A stretch of DNA of 64,000 nucleotides from Teichococcus aerophilus (GCF_014490485.1 NZ_JACTVA010000013.1:33201-97200); one strand, 5' to 3'. Positions 55,753-64,000 are shown, counted from the stretch's first letter. Numbers and translations: made by a program. Notes: generated from the letters alone by a model not told the origin.

Positions 55753-56475
55753 ATGGATATTGGAGCGCCACTCAAAGATCTCGGGGTCGTCAACGTCAAG
55801 GACCTCATCGCCCGACTCACGACGCTGACGGAAGAGGACTGGACCGGCAACACGATGCGCCAGGACATCCTGGCGTCCGAGGCGCATTCCGCCACCGACA
55901 ACATCGTCATGAAGACCGAATGGCACCCCTCGGCCTCCAACAGTAACCTCCAGCACTTCGAGGACCTGGTCTATGTCTGGGCCAAGTCCAAGGGCCACGA
56001 CCCGGAGAAGTTCCTACCCATCGCGCGGGAAGACACCGACTTCTGGCCCATCTACACCATGCCGGAATGGCTGAAGTTCAAGGATGTGCTGGAGCCGGTG
56101 ATCCAGCAGGCCATCGCGCCGCTCCGGACGCCCCGTGGCGTCATCTCCCGCCTCGCCCTGGTCCGGCTGAAAGGCGGCGGCCAGATCGCCCCGCATGTCG
56201 ATGGCCACGCCATGGCCACCCGTGCCCACCGCATCCACGTCTCGCTGAGCAGCACGCCCACGGTCGAGTACAAGATCGACGGCCGCAAGTTCACCATGGA
56301 AATGGGCCACGCCTATGACTTCAACAACCGCGTCCGCCACTCGGTCCGCAACAAGGGCCGCAATGCCCGCATCAACCTGTTCGTCGATTACTACCCCGAT
56401 CGCGGCCTGATCATTAACAACCCGCTGAACGTGTCCCACCCGGTGCACGTCACGCCGACACCCCGCATCCAGTAG
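55753..56475 (+). CDS. Aspartyl/asparaginyl beta-hydroxylase family protein
   Basis: 240 residues, 2-oxoglutarate/Fe(II) oxygenase of the Asp/Asn hydroxylase type. The iron site is visible in GGGQIAPHVDGHAM (His, Asp) and in RVRHSVRNKGRNARINLF (distal His and the 2-oxoglutarate Arg). AGGAG lies before ATG 55753. Single gene, 89 bases after the hydrolase. Substrate unknown. Confidence 0.82.
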   Translation: MDIGAPLKDLGVVNVKDLIARLTTLTEEDWTGNTMRQDILASEAHSATDNIVMKTEWHPSASNSNLQHFEDLVYVWAKSKGHDPEKFLPIAREDTDFWPIYTMPEWLKFKDVLEPVIQQAIAPLRTPRGVISRLALVRLKGGGQIAPHVDGHAMATRAHRIHVSLSSTPTVEYKIDGRKFTMEMGHAYDFNNRVRHSVRNKGRNARINLFVDYYPDRGLIINNPLNVSHPVHVTPTPRIQ

Positions 56476-56490
56476 GGGCGGAGGAAGCAA

Positions 56491-56725
56491 GGCTGGGGAA
56501 GGAATTCCCCAGACCCCATCCTCTTTTTTCCAGTTTGACAGGGGAGGGGCAGGACCCGGCCCGATTGCGCCGGAGACCCTGGACCTCCGGCGACCGCCGC
56601 CTCAACGCGCGCAACCCATCAACGCGCGCAACCCATCGATAACATCACCAGAACCGCCCTCGGTTCCCCACCCCAACCCAGACTCGCAGAAAAAAGAAGG
56701 GGCCTGGGGAATTCCTTCCCCAGCC
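56491..56725. repeat. MITE-like paired palindromic repeat, copy 4
   Basis: Units at 56491-56536 and, inverted, 56682-56725, built on TGGGGAAGGAATTCCCCA with CCCC and T/A-runs. The middle has GCGCCGGAGA-CCCTGG-ACCTCCGGCG and a tandem 17-bp duplication of AACGCGCGCAACCCATC (about 56603-56636). Lies in the convergent gap between the hydroxylase gene and otsA. Confidence 0.78.
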
Positions 56726-56760
56726 GTCCTTCACACCGCCTGCGCGCCCGTCGCCGGGCC

Positions 56761-58203
56761 TTAGTTCCGCACCGTCCCCGCCGCCGTGAACTCCACCGCC
56801 GGCGGCGGTTCCGCCACGTCCTGCTCGGCCAGCTCCGCCAGGAAGTTCTCGGCCCAGCGCGAGGCAGTCTGCTCCTCCAGCCCCTGCATCATCGTGGCCC
56901 AGCGCTCCTTGCGCTCACCCAGCGGCATCTTCAGCGCGCGGTCCAGCTGTTCCGCCATGGCCTCGGCGTCCAGCGGGTTCACCAGCAGCGCGCCGTCCAT
57001 GCTCTCGGCCGCCCCGGCGAAGGAGGACAGCACCAGCACGCCCGGCTTCTCCGGGTCCTGGGCCGCGACGTATTCCTTCGCCACCAGGTTCATGCCGTCG
57101 CGCAGCGGCGTCACCAGCCCCACATCGGCGGCACGGTAAAAGCCGGCCAGGGTGTCGCGCGCCACGGCGCGGGCCACATAGCGCACCGGCGTCCAGTCGA
57201 ACTCGGCATAGTCGCCGTTGATGCGCCCGGCCAGCTGGTCCAGCTCCCGCCGCAGGTCGCGGTAGGTCGCCACCTCGTTGCGGCTGCGGGCGGCCACCTG
57301 CAGGTAGGTCACGCGGTTCAGGTGCTCCGGGAAATTCGCCAGCAGAGCACCAAAACCGCGCAGCCGGTGCGGCAGGCCCTTGGTGTAGTCCAACCGCTCC
57401 GCGCCGACGATCAATTGCCGGTCGCCCATGCTGTCCTTCATCCGCTGCGCATCGGTGCCGAAGGCGGCCTTGCGCGCGGTGGTGGCGAAGCCGCGGGTAT
57501 CGATACCGATCGCGTGGGCTGAGAGCTGCGTCCGCCGCTTCACACCGTCGCGCAGCGAGGTGACGCCGCCGCCGGCATCCAGCTCCAGCCCCAGGCCGTC
57601 CTGCAGCGAGTTCGCCATGCCGGCCAGATCCCGCCGCGTCTGCACGCCCACCAGGTCGTAGGCCAACAGGTCCCGCAACAGCACCTCGGCATCCGGCAGG
57701 GCGGAGAACACGGCCCAGGGCGGGAAGGGGATGTGCAGGAAGAACCCGATGCGCTGCCTGGCGCCCAGCGCCCGCAATTCCGCCGCGAGTGGAATCAGCT
57801 GGTAGTCATGAATCCAGATGGTGTCGTCCGGCCCCAGCAGCGGCATCAGCGCCTTGGCGAAGTCGCGGTTGACGCGCCGGTATGCCTCGGCCTGCTTGCG
57901 GTCGTATTCCAGCAGGCCCAGCCGGAAATGGAACAGCGGCCAGAGGATGTTGTTGGAATAGCCGGCGTAGAAGCCTTTGTAGTCGTTCTCGTTCAGGTCG
58001 ATGGTGGCGTAGTCGATGCCCTGGTGGCGCATCGCCTTCAACTCGCCGGTGGTGGGGCCTTTCAGCGTATCCCCGCTCCAGCCGAACCACAGGCCGCCAT
58101 TGGTCTTCAGCACATCCTTCAACGCAACCGCCAGCCCGCCCGCCGTGGGTTCCCCACGTCGCGGCAAGGCCACGCGGTTGGAAACTACGATTAATCGCCC
58201 CAC
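56761..58203 (-). CDS. otsA: Trehalose-6-phosphate synthase
   Basis: 480 residues of GT20: RLIVVSNRVALP at the N terminus, GLWFGWSGD, WIHDYQLIPLAAELR, IGFFLHIPFPP, GAERLDYTKGLPHRL and PLRDGMNLVAKEYVAAQ. It joins UDP-glucose and glucose-6-phosphate. The GTG at 58203 is favoured by GGGAG eight bases upstream; ATG 58218 is the alternative. It overlaps the GH15 stop by about 13 bases, showing operon translation. Last gene of the trehalose group. Confidence 0.95.
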   Translation of the reverse strand: MGRLIVVSNRVALPRRGEPTAGGLAVALKDVLKTNGGLWFGWSGDTLKGPTTGELKAMRHQGIDYATIDLNENDYKGFYAGYSNNILWPLFHFRLGLLEYDRKQAEAYRRVNRDFAKALMPLLGPDDTIWIHDYQLIPLAAELRALGARQRIGFFLHIPFPPWAVFSALPDAEVLLRDLLAYDLVGVQTRRDLAGMANSLQDGLGLELDAGGGVTSLRDGVKRRTQLSAHAIGIDTRGFATTARKAAFGTDAQRMKDSMGDRQLIVGAERLDYTKGLPHRLRGFGALLANFPEHLNRVTYLQVAARSRNEVATYRDLRRELDQLAGRINGDYAEFDWTPVRYVARAVARDTLAGFYRAADVGLVTPLRDGMNLVAKEYVAAQDPEKPGVLVLSSFAGAAESMDGALLVNPLDAEAMAEQLDRALKMPLGERKERWATMMQGLEEQTASRWAENFLAELAEQDVAEPPPAVEFTAAGTVRN

Positions 58204-59984
58204 AGACCGTGCTCCCATGAACGGCTCAAACGCATCGCTGAAAGGATCAGGCCAACGTGCGAATAGGTCTGTGGGAAGTTCCCCCACAGGTGATTCCGCT
58301 TCGGGTCCAGATCCTCGGCCAAGAGCCCAAGATGATTCCGGCATGACAGAATGCTCCCGAACATGGACCGCGCTTCTTCTGTGCGGCCAGCCGCAGCAAG
58401 CGCGTCAACGTACCAAAAGGAACAAACGAGGAAGGCCGTTTCGGGTTTCCCGAAATCGTCGGCCATGTCGTACCGGTAGATGAAACCTTCATGCAGCAGC
58501 TTGTCCCGCACCCGGTCCAAGGTGCCCAGGAAGCGCGGATCGGTGGCCGGCACGAAGCCGATCTCGGCCAGCAGCAACAGCGCTGCGTCCATCCCGTCCG
58601 ATTCGAAGCTCTCGACGAAACTGTTCAGCTCCGGCCGGAAGGCCCGCTCGCAGATCGTCGCGTGCAGGCTGCGGGCGGAAGCCGCCCAGCGCTCCGCCTC
58701 CGTCTCCAGCCCCAGATGCTTGGCGATGCCCGCCAGCCGCGCCAGCCCGGCCCAGCACATGGCGGCGGAGAAGGTGTGCACCCGCTCCCGCCCCCGATAC
58801 TCCCAGATGCCGGCATCGGGCTGCAGCGCCAGCTTCTCCGCGTGCTCGCCCAGCGTCTCCAGCAGGCGGAACAACGGCTCCCCCGCCGGCCGCGGCAGCC
58901 GCTCGTCGAAGAACATCTGCGCCGCCGCCATGATGACGGAGCCATAGACATCGTTCTGGATCTGCTCCGCCGCCTGGTTGCCGACGCGCACCGGACCCAT
59001 GCCCAGGAAGCCCGGCAGCGCCTCGGCGATATGCTCGGTCATCGGCAGGGACGGCACCAGCGGGTAGCACGGCCGCAACACGCCCCCGGGGGAGATCGCC
59101 ACCACGTTGGTCACGTAGCGGATGTAGTCCTCCATGGTGCGGGTGGCGCCCAGCCGGTTCAGCGCCTGCACGGTGAAGAAGGCATCCCGCAGCCAGCAAT
59201 ACCGGTAGTCCCAGTTCCGCTCCGTATGCGGCGCCTCGGGGATCGAGGTGGTCAGCGCCGCCACGATCGCCCCGGTCTCCTCGAACGTGCACAGCTTCAG
59301 CGTGATCGCGGCGCGGATCACCGCATCCTGCCACTCGAAGGGCAAATGCAGCCCGCGGGACCAGTCCAGCCAATAGGCCTCGGTCTCGCGGATGAACTCC
59401 TGCACCAGCGAATCGGTGTTCTCCGGCACCGTCTCGTCCGGCCCGATGATCAGCGAGACCGGCTGGTCCAGCAGGAACGGCGCCTCTTCGGCCAGGCACG
59501 CCAGCGGTGCATCGGTGGTCACGCGCAACGCCGAGGTATCGGTGAAGTACCGCAGGTGGTTGGAGCCGGAGCGCCGGATCGGCGCCTCCCGCCCCCAATT
59601 CCCCTTCGGCCGGATGCGCAGCCGGATCAGTGGGGAGCCGGAGAGCGGCTCGATCCGCCGCACCAGCATCGGCGGACGGAAGCTGCGGCCGAAGCGGCGG
59701 AAGCGCGGCGCGGCGTCGATGATGCGCAGCCGCCCGCCCTTCTCATCCTCCAGGATCGTCTCCAGCACCGCCGTGTTGCGGTGATAGGTCTGGCGGCTGG
59801 AACGCAGGCCGATCAGCTCGCACTCCATGAAGCCGTCCTGCGGCTCCTCGCCGCCCAGCAGGGCGCAGAACACCGGGTCGCCATCCAGGCGCGGCCAGCA
59901 CAGCCAGGAACACCGCCCCAACCGGTCGAACAACCCTGCGATGATGCCGTTGCCGACTGGCGCCAAATCCAGCGCCTGGCTCAT
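58191..59984 (-). CDS. GH15 glucoamylase/trehalase-family glycoside hydrolase
   Basis: 597 residues. N-terminal beta domain (LAPVGNGIIAGLFDRLGRCS, CWPRLDGDPVF) and an (alpha/alpha)6 barrel with ERNWDYRYCWLRDAFFTVQA, holding the catalytic-region Trp/Asp, and IWEYRGRERVHTFSAAMCW, which contains a likely catalytic Glu. Such enzymes between otsB and otsA are known in alphaproteobacteria and may be trehalases or glucoamylases; which one cannot be told. Coupled to otsB by an ATGA overlap. Confidence 0.9.
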   Translation of the reverse strand: MSQALDLAPVGNGIIAGLFDRLGRCSWLCWPRLDGDPVFCALLGGEEPQDGFMECELIGLRSSRQTYHRNTAVLETILEDEKGGRLRIIDAAPRFRRFGRSFRPPMLVRRIEPLSGSPLIRLRIRPKGNWGREAPIRRSGSNHLRYFTDTSALRVTTDAPLACLAEEAPFLLDQPVSLIIGPDETVPENTDSLVQEFIRETEAYWLDWSRGLHLPFEWQDAVIRAAITLKLCTFEETGAIVAALTTSIPEAPHTERNWDYRYCWLRDAFFTVQALNRLGATRTMEDYIRYVTNVVAISPGGVLRPCYPLVPSLPMTEHIAEALPGFLGMGPVRVGNQAAEQIQNDVYGSVIMAAAQMFFDERLPRPAGEPLFRLLETLGEHAEKLALQPDAGIWEYRGRERVHTFSAAMCWAGLARLAGIAKHLGLETEAERWAASARSLHATICERAFRPELNSFVESFESDGMDAALLLLAEIGFVPATDPRFLGTLDRVRDKLLHEGFIYRYDMADDFGKPETAFLVCSFWYVDALAAAGRTEEARSMFGSILSCRNHLGLLAEDLDPKRNHLWGNFPQTYSHVGLILSAMRLSRSWEHGLWGD

Positions 59985-60781
59985 GCGGCGCCGGCCGCGA
60001 TGGTGGTGCCGCTATTCGCGGCGGGCCCGGCGGCCTCCAACTGCGCCGCCAGCCGCGCCAGCCAGGCACGCACATCGGCCGGCCCGGCCGGGAAGCGCTC
60101 CGGCACCCGGTAGCCCTGGCCACCCTGGGCACGGGCCACCCGCATGCCATCCTCATCCGTCACGTCATCGCCGATGAAGACCGGCACCCGCCCGGCGAAG
60201 GGCGCGTAGCGCATCATCCACGCCACCGCGCTGCCCTTGTCGCTGCCCTTCGGCCGCAGCTCGGCCGCGGCATGCGCCGGGATCACCTGGAAGGCCGAGC
60301 CCTCGGCCATCGCGCGCAGGAAGGCCGTCGTCTCCTCCGCCCGCTCCGGCACCGCGCGGAAATGCAGCACGAAGCCGTACTTCTTCTCTTCCAGCAGCAG
60401 CCCCGGCCGCGATGCGGCAAAGGCGGCGGCCGCCTCCCGCCATGCCGGCGGCGGCCCCTCCGGCTCCGGCAAGGGCGGAATGCCGGCCGTAGCCGCCAGC
60501 ACCGTCCCGTGCTCGGCGGCAAAGCTCCAGGGGCAAGGCTCCGGCGCGCCGGTCAGCGCGCGCGCGACCTCCAGCCCCCGGCCGGTGACGATCGCCACCG
60601 CGCCACCCAGGGCCACGGACAGGCGGCCCAGCAACACCGGCAGGTCCGGCGGCACCACCACCGCATCGGGCCGCGCCGCGATGTCGATCAGCGTGCCATC
60701 AAAATCGAGGAACAAAGCCGCCCGCGCGTCGGGCAATGGCGGCAGGTCGGAAGGGGCGGTCTGCTGCGTCATCCCAGGCAT
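59981..60781 (-). CDS. otsB: Trehalose-6-phosphate phosphatase
   Basis: 266 residues, HAD superfamily: nucleophile motif LFLDFDGTLIDIAARPD, VAIVTGRGLEVARAL, AAEHGTVL and VFIGDDVTDEDGMRVARA. It completes trehalose synthesis. The start is not certain: ATG 60781 has GGAAGA eight bases before it; 60772 and 60814 are alternatives. First gene of otsB-GH15-otsA. Confidence 0.93.
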   Translation of the reverse strand: MPGMTQQTAPSDLPPLPDARAALFLDFDGTLIDIAARPDAVVVPPDLPVLLGRLSVALGGAVAIVTGRGLEVARALTGAPEPCPWSFAAEHGTVLAATAGIPPLPEPEGPPPAWREAAAAFAASRPGLLLEEKKYGFVLHFRAVPERAEETTAFLRAMAEGSAFQVIPAHAAAELRPKGSDKGSAVAWMMRYAPFAGRVPVFIGDDVTDEDGMRVARAQGGQGYRVPERFPAGPADVRAWLARLAAQLEAAGPAANSGTTIAAGAA

Positions 60782-60922
60782 ATGGCCGTCTTCCGCCCCT
60801 TCGCAAACCCCCATGGCAGAGCTTCAGCGCCACCACGCACCATCCCGCCTGCTGCCCGCACAGGGCTTCCACGGGTCACGTTTTTGGGAGGGGGTGCATG
60901 GGCGGAGGGAGAAGGAAGGGAA

Positions 60923-61179
60923 GGCCGGGGAATGAATTCCCCGGACCCCTTCTTTTCTTTCCTCGAGTTTTGCGGGTGTGGCGGCTGAGGGCGCAGTCTT
61001 GGAAGACGGCTGGGTGCGCCGGAGGTTCTAGACCTAGGACGACTGAGGGTTCAGCCCTTGTGGCCTGATATCTAAAATCATCAAACAGCGTCCGCCCGCG
61101 CCTGCAGCGAAACGCCAAACTCGCAAAAAGAAAGAAGGATCGAACCTATAGGTTTGATGGGGGATTCATTCCCCAGCCT
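60923..61179. repeat. MITE-like paired palindromic repeat, copy 5
   Basis: Units at 60923-60970 (GGCCGGGGAATGAATTCCCC, CCCCTTCTTTTC, CGAG) and, inverted, 61119-61179 (CTCGCAAAAAGAAAGAAGG, more degenerate). The middle repeats the GCGCCGGAGGT hairpin and CTGAGGGTTCAGCCC of copy 1, and CCAAACTCGCA as in copy 1. Between otsB and the DUF2155 gene. Confidence 0.78.
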
Positions 61180-61228
61180 TCTCCGAACTACCTGCCCGGA
61201 ACAGATCGCTCCGCCGCCCGGTCGTGCC

Positions 61229-61615
61229 TCAGCGGCACTCCAGCACGCGCAGATCGTAGACCGGGTGCTCCAGCATCGCGATGCCGGGGGCGTTGGCGAA
61301 CATCCAGCCCTGGAACACCGGCTTGCCGCCGGAATCGTTGCGGGTGTCCTGCACTTCCAGCCAGGCGGCGGCGTCCGCCACTTCTTCCGGGGGCCGGGCA
61401 TTGCAGGCCCGCACGGTGATGCGCAGCGTCCCAAAGGTGATCGGCTGGTTCAGCTGCAGCTTCAGGATGGTGATGCGCGCCGTCACCTTGTCCAGCGCCT
61501 GCAACTCGGCTTCCCGCTTGGCGTCCCAGCCCGGGTCCATCTGCGCCTGGGCGGGATGGATGGCGGGGGCGCCGAGCAGCAGGGAAGCCAGCAGGGCGAA
61601 ACGGGCGGCCTTCAT
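61229..61615 (-). CDS. DUF2155 periplasmic protein
   Basis: 128 residues with a signal peptide (MKAARFALLASLLLGAPAIH, cleavage near AQA). The mature part fits DUF2155: ITILKLQLNQPITFGTLRIT, ARPPEEVADAAAWLEVQD, VFQGWMFANAPGIAMLEHPV and a final YDLRVLEC. Two cysteines may pair. Its start overlaps the upstream gene by four bases; it ends the mlaD operon. Function unknown. Confidence 0.85.
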   Translation of the reverse strand: MKAARFALLASLLLGAPAIHPAQAQMDPGWDAKREAELQALDKVTARITILKLQLNQPITFGTLRITVRACNARPPEEVADAAAWLEVQDTRNDSGGKPVFQGWMFANAPGIAMLEHPVYDLRVLECR

Positions 61616-61851
61616 GCCGCGCCGCCCTGGCTGCCAGCGGGCTTGCGGGGGGAGGGCAGGTTTTCCACCAGCCCGGTCAGGATGCGGCGCATCGCCGCTT
61701 CGTCCACGCCCATCAACACGGCATCCTCGAACACGTCGCGCAGGACCTGGGTGGCCTCCGCGTGGTTTTCCGCCAGGACCTTCAGCTTCTCGCGGCAGGC
61801 GACGGGCTGGCCGTCCGCTCCCGGCCACAGGTCAGGCGGCGTCAGGCTCAC
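61612..61851 (-). CDS. Small hypothetical protein in the mlaD operon
   Basis: 79 residues, mostly helical (REKLKVLAENHAEATQVLRD, AAMRRILTGLVENLPSPRK), no signal. It overlaps mlaD and the DUF2155 gene by four bases each, so it is translated in series with them. No family recognised. Confidence 0.65.
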   Translation of the reverse strand: MSLTPPDLWPGADGQPVACREKLKVLAENHAEATQVLRDVFEDAVLMGVDEAAMRRILTGLVENLPSPRKPAGSQGGAA

Positions 61852-62408
61852 GGGGTGCGGCCGCCTTGCGGTGCCGCGCGCGGGGCAGGGGCGGGTGCCA
61901 CCGGCGCGTTGGCGCCTTCCTGCTGCTGCTGACCTTCCTCTTCCCGGTTCGCATTCATCTGCGTCACCGAGAAGATGAAGCGGCCCAGCAGCGACTCGAG
62001 GCTGACGGCCGACTGGGTAATGGTGATGGTATCGCCATTGCCCAGCGTCTTGTCCTCGCCGCCCGGCACCAGGGAGAGGTACTTGCCCCCCAGCAGGCTC
62101 TCGGAGGTGATCTCGGCCGAGGTATCGGTCGGCAGCCGCAGCGCGCCATCCACCTGCATCTGCAGCACCACCAGGAAGGTGGTGGGGTCGATATGCTGGC
62201 CAACGACGCTGCCGACCTTGACGCCGCCGATGCGCACATCCGCGCCCGGCTGGAGCCCGTCGATCCGGTCGAACCGCGCGGTCAGGGTGATGCCGTTGGT
62301 GCCGGCCAGGCTGCGGCCGGAATTGCCGACCGCGTAGACCAGGAAGCCAAGGGCCACCAGCAGCACGACGGCGCCGGTCAGGATCTCGGCAAGGCTTCTG
62401 CGCTGCAT
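61848..62408 (-). CDS. mlaD: MlaD-type phospholipid transport protein
   Basis: 186 residues. One N-terminal membrane anchor (LTGAVVLLVALGFLVYAV), then the MCE domain: GITLTARFDRIDGLQPGADV, VRIGGVKVGSVVG and AEITSESLLGGKYLSLVPGG. It belongs to the Mla system that keeps outer-membrane lipid asymmetry; the C terminus is Gln/Pro/Ala-rich. mlaE/F are not next to it in this window. Confidence 0.92.
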   Translation of the reverse strand: MQRRSLAEILTGAVVLLVALGFLVYAVGNSGRSLAGTNGITLTARFDRIDGLQPGADVRIGGVKVGSVVGQHIDPTTFLVVLQMQVDGALRLPTDTSAEITSESLLGGKYLSLVPGGEDKTLGNGDTITITQSAVSLESLLGRFIFSVTQMNANREEEGQQQQEGANAPVAPAPAPRAAPQGGRTP

Positions 62409-62470
62409 GTGTGTTGTCTCAGCTACCTAATGTTCAGCGAGCAAGGTCGGATCGGCGGCCGGAATGACCC

Positions 62471-62544
62471 GGTCCAGGAGGGGCCAAATAGCCCAGTCCA
62501 GGATGGACCAAAATGGCCGGGTCCAGGATGGACCCAACAGGCGG
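62471..62544. repeat. Three tandem repeats of about 25 bp
   Basis: GGTCCAGGAGGGGCCAAATA, then AGTCCAGGATGGACCAAAAT and GGTCCAGGATGGACCCAACA. The last two contain the palindrome GTCC-AGGAT-GGAC. Located between the NDUFA12-type gene and mlaD, upstream of mlaD. Confidence 0.6.
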
Positions 62545-62638
62545 CAAGCGCCTGGGTTGCCCGGGCCGGCGCGGCCTGGGCGAGAAGCCCGGGGCATGGA
62601 TGGCCAGGCCAGCCTTGCCCCGGTCCCCCGGCATGGCC

Positions 62639-62995
62639 TCAGCCGCCGGGCGTCCAGGCTTCGTAGTCGCCCGCCGCCACCTGGCGCTGGCCGCCCGCAT
62701 GGTCATGGCCCGGCGGCCGGTAGGCCAGGGCGGTGCCGGTGCGGTTCGGCTCATGCTCCATCTGCCACGGGTAGCGCTTCTGTTCGGACAGCGGCTGGTC
62801 GGTCACGTGGTGCAGCCAGCAATGCCACTCGGGCGGTACCATGGTCGGGTCCGGCGCCTTGGCATACATCACGTAGCGGCGCTTGCGGCCGTAGTTCAGC
62901 CAGTCGCGCTTGCTCTCGTAGTAGGTGTTGCCAAAACGGTCGGTACCGACCTCGCTGACGGCGAAGCCGGTGGTCAGCCGATGCAGGAAGGACAT
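62639..62995 (-). CDS. NADH:ubiquinone oxidoreductase accessory subunit (NDUFA12 family)
   Basis: 118 residues matching the complex I 17.2-kDa accessory subunit found in alphaproteobacteria and mitochondria: VGTDRFGNTYYESKRDWLNY, RRYVMYAKAPDPTMVPPEWH, CWLHHVTDQPL and PWQMEHEPNRTGTALAY. It is a stable part or assembly factor of complex I at the membrane. ATG 62995 starts just before MSFLHRL. Confidence 0.93.
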   Translation of the reverse strand: MSFLHRLTTGFAVSEVGTDRFGNTYYESKRDWLNYGRKRRYVMYAKAPDPTMVPPEWHCWLHHVTDQPLSEQKRYPWQMEHEPNRTGTALAYRPPGHDHAGGQRQVAAGDYEAWTPGG

Positions 62996-63241
62996 GACGC
63001 GGTCGGTTCCATAGCAGACGGGGGGACAGGATGCGTCGCTCACGGCGCGGGTGGACAAGGTCAGGCGGGTTGCAAAGCTCTACAGGGTGCTTCCTTCGCA
63101 CATGCGGCGCCCGGGCGAAAGACCGGGCTGCGCTTCCCGCTGTGTCGTAGCGTATCAACCCGGGCTTACCGCGCTGATAAGAGTCCGATTTCCGCCCCGA
63201 TACGGCTTCCGCACCGCGCGGCCACCGCATACCATGCACCT

Positions 63242-64000
63242 ATGGCACTCACGGCAGGCACAATCTGGTCTGGAATGGCGCTGCGGCGCATGCGCGCGGC
63301 GGCGGACCCCGACGCGCCCTCACGCGCCGTGGCCCTGCCCGCATCCTGGGAAGACGAAGCCGGCATGGCCCTGGCCGCGCTGGCGCCAGGGCAGGGCGGC
63401 GCCTCGCTGCCCGGCCTGGCCGAGGCCTGGATCGCCCGCCTGCTGGCCCGCGGCCTGCGCCTCTCACTCTTGCGGGAGGAGGAGCAGGCCCCGCTGGCCG
63501 AGTCGCTCCGTGCCCTGCTCGCCGCCCGCCGGGGCGCCCCCGGCGCCAGCGTCTGGCGCAACGACTCGAAGCCCGAGCCGCGCTTCGTGCTCAACCTGCC
63601 CGCCTTCCTCGATGATGCCGGCGGGTTCGACATCCCCGGCTACACCGCCGCCATCGGCACCGGCATCCGCGCGCTGGATATCCTGACCGGCGGCAAGGCG
63701 CATGTGCTGCGACTCGGCTATGCCGACCTCGCCGGCCTGCTCGCCGGCCTCGGCCTCGCCTACGACTCGCCCCAGGCGCGGGATGCCGCCGCCTGCATCA
63801 CCGCGTTCACCCGGGGCGCGGCCGAATCTGCCAGCGCCGTGCTGGCCGAGCGCTTCGGCGCCCGCGAATCCGCCTGCCTGTTCTGGCCCGCCCCGCCCGC
63901 CGCCTGCGCCGTGCCCGGCCTCGCCGCCGCCGCCCGCCGGGCGCTGGAGGATGCCGGCCGCAGCTTCGGCCTGCGCCACGCCGGCCTGCTGGCGCTGACG
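63242..64000 (+). CDS. Hypothetical protein, cut by the right edge
   Basis: Open from ATG 63242 to the end of the window, at least 253 residues. Protein-like throughout: GTIWSGMALRRMRAAADPDA, VWRNDSKPEPRFVLNLPAFL, GYTAAIGTGIRALDILTGGK and LGYADLAGLLAGLGLAYDSP. Alternative frames on both strands give Arg/Pro/Gly-rich shadows. I suspect a TSCPD- or ribonucleotide-reductase-related protein from the NLPAFLDD and LGYADLAGLL stretches, with low certainty. Divergent from the NDUFA12 gene. Confidence 0.6.
   Translation, partial: MALTAGTIWSGMALRRMRAAADPDAPSRAVALPASWEDEAGMALAALAPGQGGASLPGLAEAWIARLLARGLRLSLLREEEQAPLAESLRALLAARRGAPGASVWRNDSKPEPRFVLNLPAFLDDAGGFDIPGYTAAIGTGIRALDILTGGKAHVLRLGYADLAGLLAGLGLAYDSPQARDAAACITAFTRGAAESASAVLAERFGARESACLFWPAPPAACAVPGLAAAARRALEDAGRSFGLRHAGLLALT

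Noticed and set aside
1..64000. A CRISPR array or Cas genes linked to the Tn7-like operon (CAST)
   Set aside because: No regularly spaced direct repeats of the right length and no Cas12k, Cas6, Cas7 or Cas8-like protein is present. The system cannot be called a CAST from this window, though the part left of position 1 is unseen.
1..64000. tRNA, rRNA or tmRNA genes, including a tRNA attachment site at the island border
   Set aside because: I found no cloverleaf-like sequence or conserved rRNA segment in the gaps I read, including the border at 46.6 kb. A covariance search would be needed to exclude a diverged one.

Overview
The window is uniformly GC-rich with short intergenic gaps. It carries an ispH-thrB-rnhA block, an mlaD block and a complex I NDUFA12-type accessory subunit. 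This combination points to an alphaproteobacterium, most likely an Acetobacteraceae/Roseomonas-like organism (inference; no rRNA or tRNA gene is present to confirm it). Two parts are distinct: an accessory island (1 to about 46650) and a chromosomal backbone (about 46651 to 64000).

Island, left part. A leftward Tn7-like transposition operon comes first: a TnsA-like subunit whose nuclease residues are not recognisable, TnsB/TniA with an intact DDE triad, the TnsC/TniB ATPase, and a long zinc-finger TniQ/TnsD (54-6405). Two exact 13-bp repeats that look like TnsB sites lie upstream of tnsA. Next are general accessory genes (6665-16474): an FtsH-like AAA+/M41 protease with a DUF6634-like partner, a Ser/Thr kinase, a CoiA-like protein, small unknowns and two paralogous ribbon-helix-helix-like proteins with a paired operator.

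Island, arsenic part (17176-45695). A PstS-like protein and a PhnD-C-E-E-like ABC transporter lead into an ArsR-ArsC fusion, an arsenate-type GAPDH and ArsJ, which together export 1-arseno-3-phosphoglycerate. AioX-AioS-AioR sense arsenite and should drive aioB-aioA-cytochrome c-moeA (arsenite oxidase) from a sigma-54 promoter at 30018. A classical arsR-arsC-arsB-flavoprotein-arsH operon follows. A leftward PadR operon closes the part, with a cysteine-paired flavoprotein, an MFS transporter and a GNAT acetyltransferase. Defence-type genes (DUF4365, ImmA/PIN, Abi_C) sit at the joints between these modules. The regulator genes arsR and padR, and possibly arsR-arsC, appear to be leaderless, with the operator over the -10 box.

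Boundary. An AT-rich stretch (46179-46650) holds more TnsB-site-like repeats and ends in a TGTCA-type terminus about 31 bp beyond the rnhA stop codon. This resembles a Tn7-type insertion just downstream of a conserved gene.

Backbone. rnhA, thrB, ispH, a lipoprotein, a histidine-phosphatase-like gene, a solitary rutA, a peptide-type binding protein, an S12 serine hydrolase, an Asp/Asn hydroxylase, the otsB-GH15-otsA trehalose group, mlaD-unknown-DUF2155, NDUFA12 and a gene cut by the right edge. Five intergenic gaps here carry a roughly 230-260 bp MITE-like element made of two inverted palindromic units; I saw none in the island.
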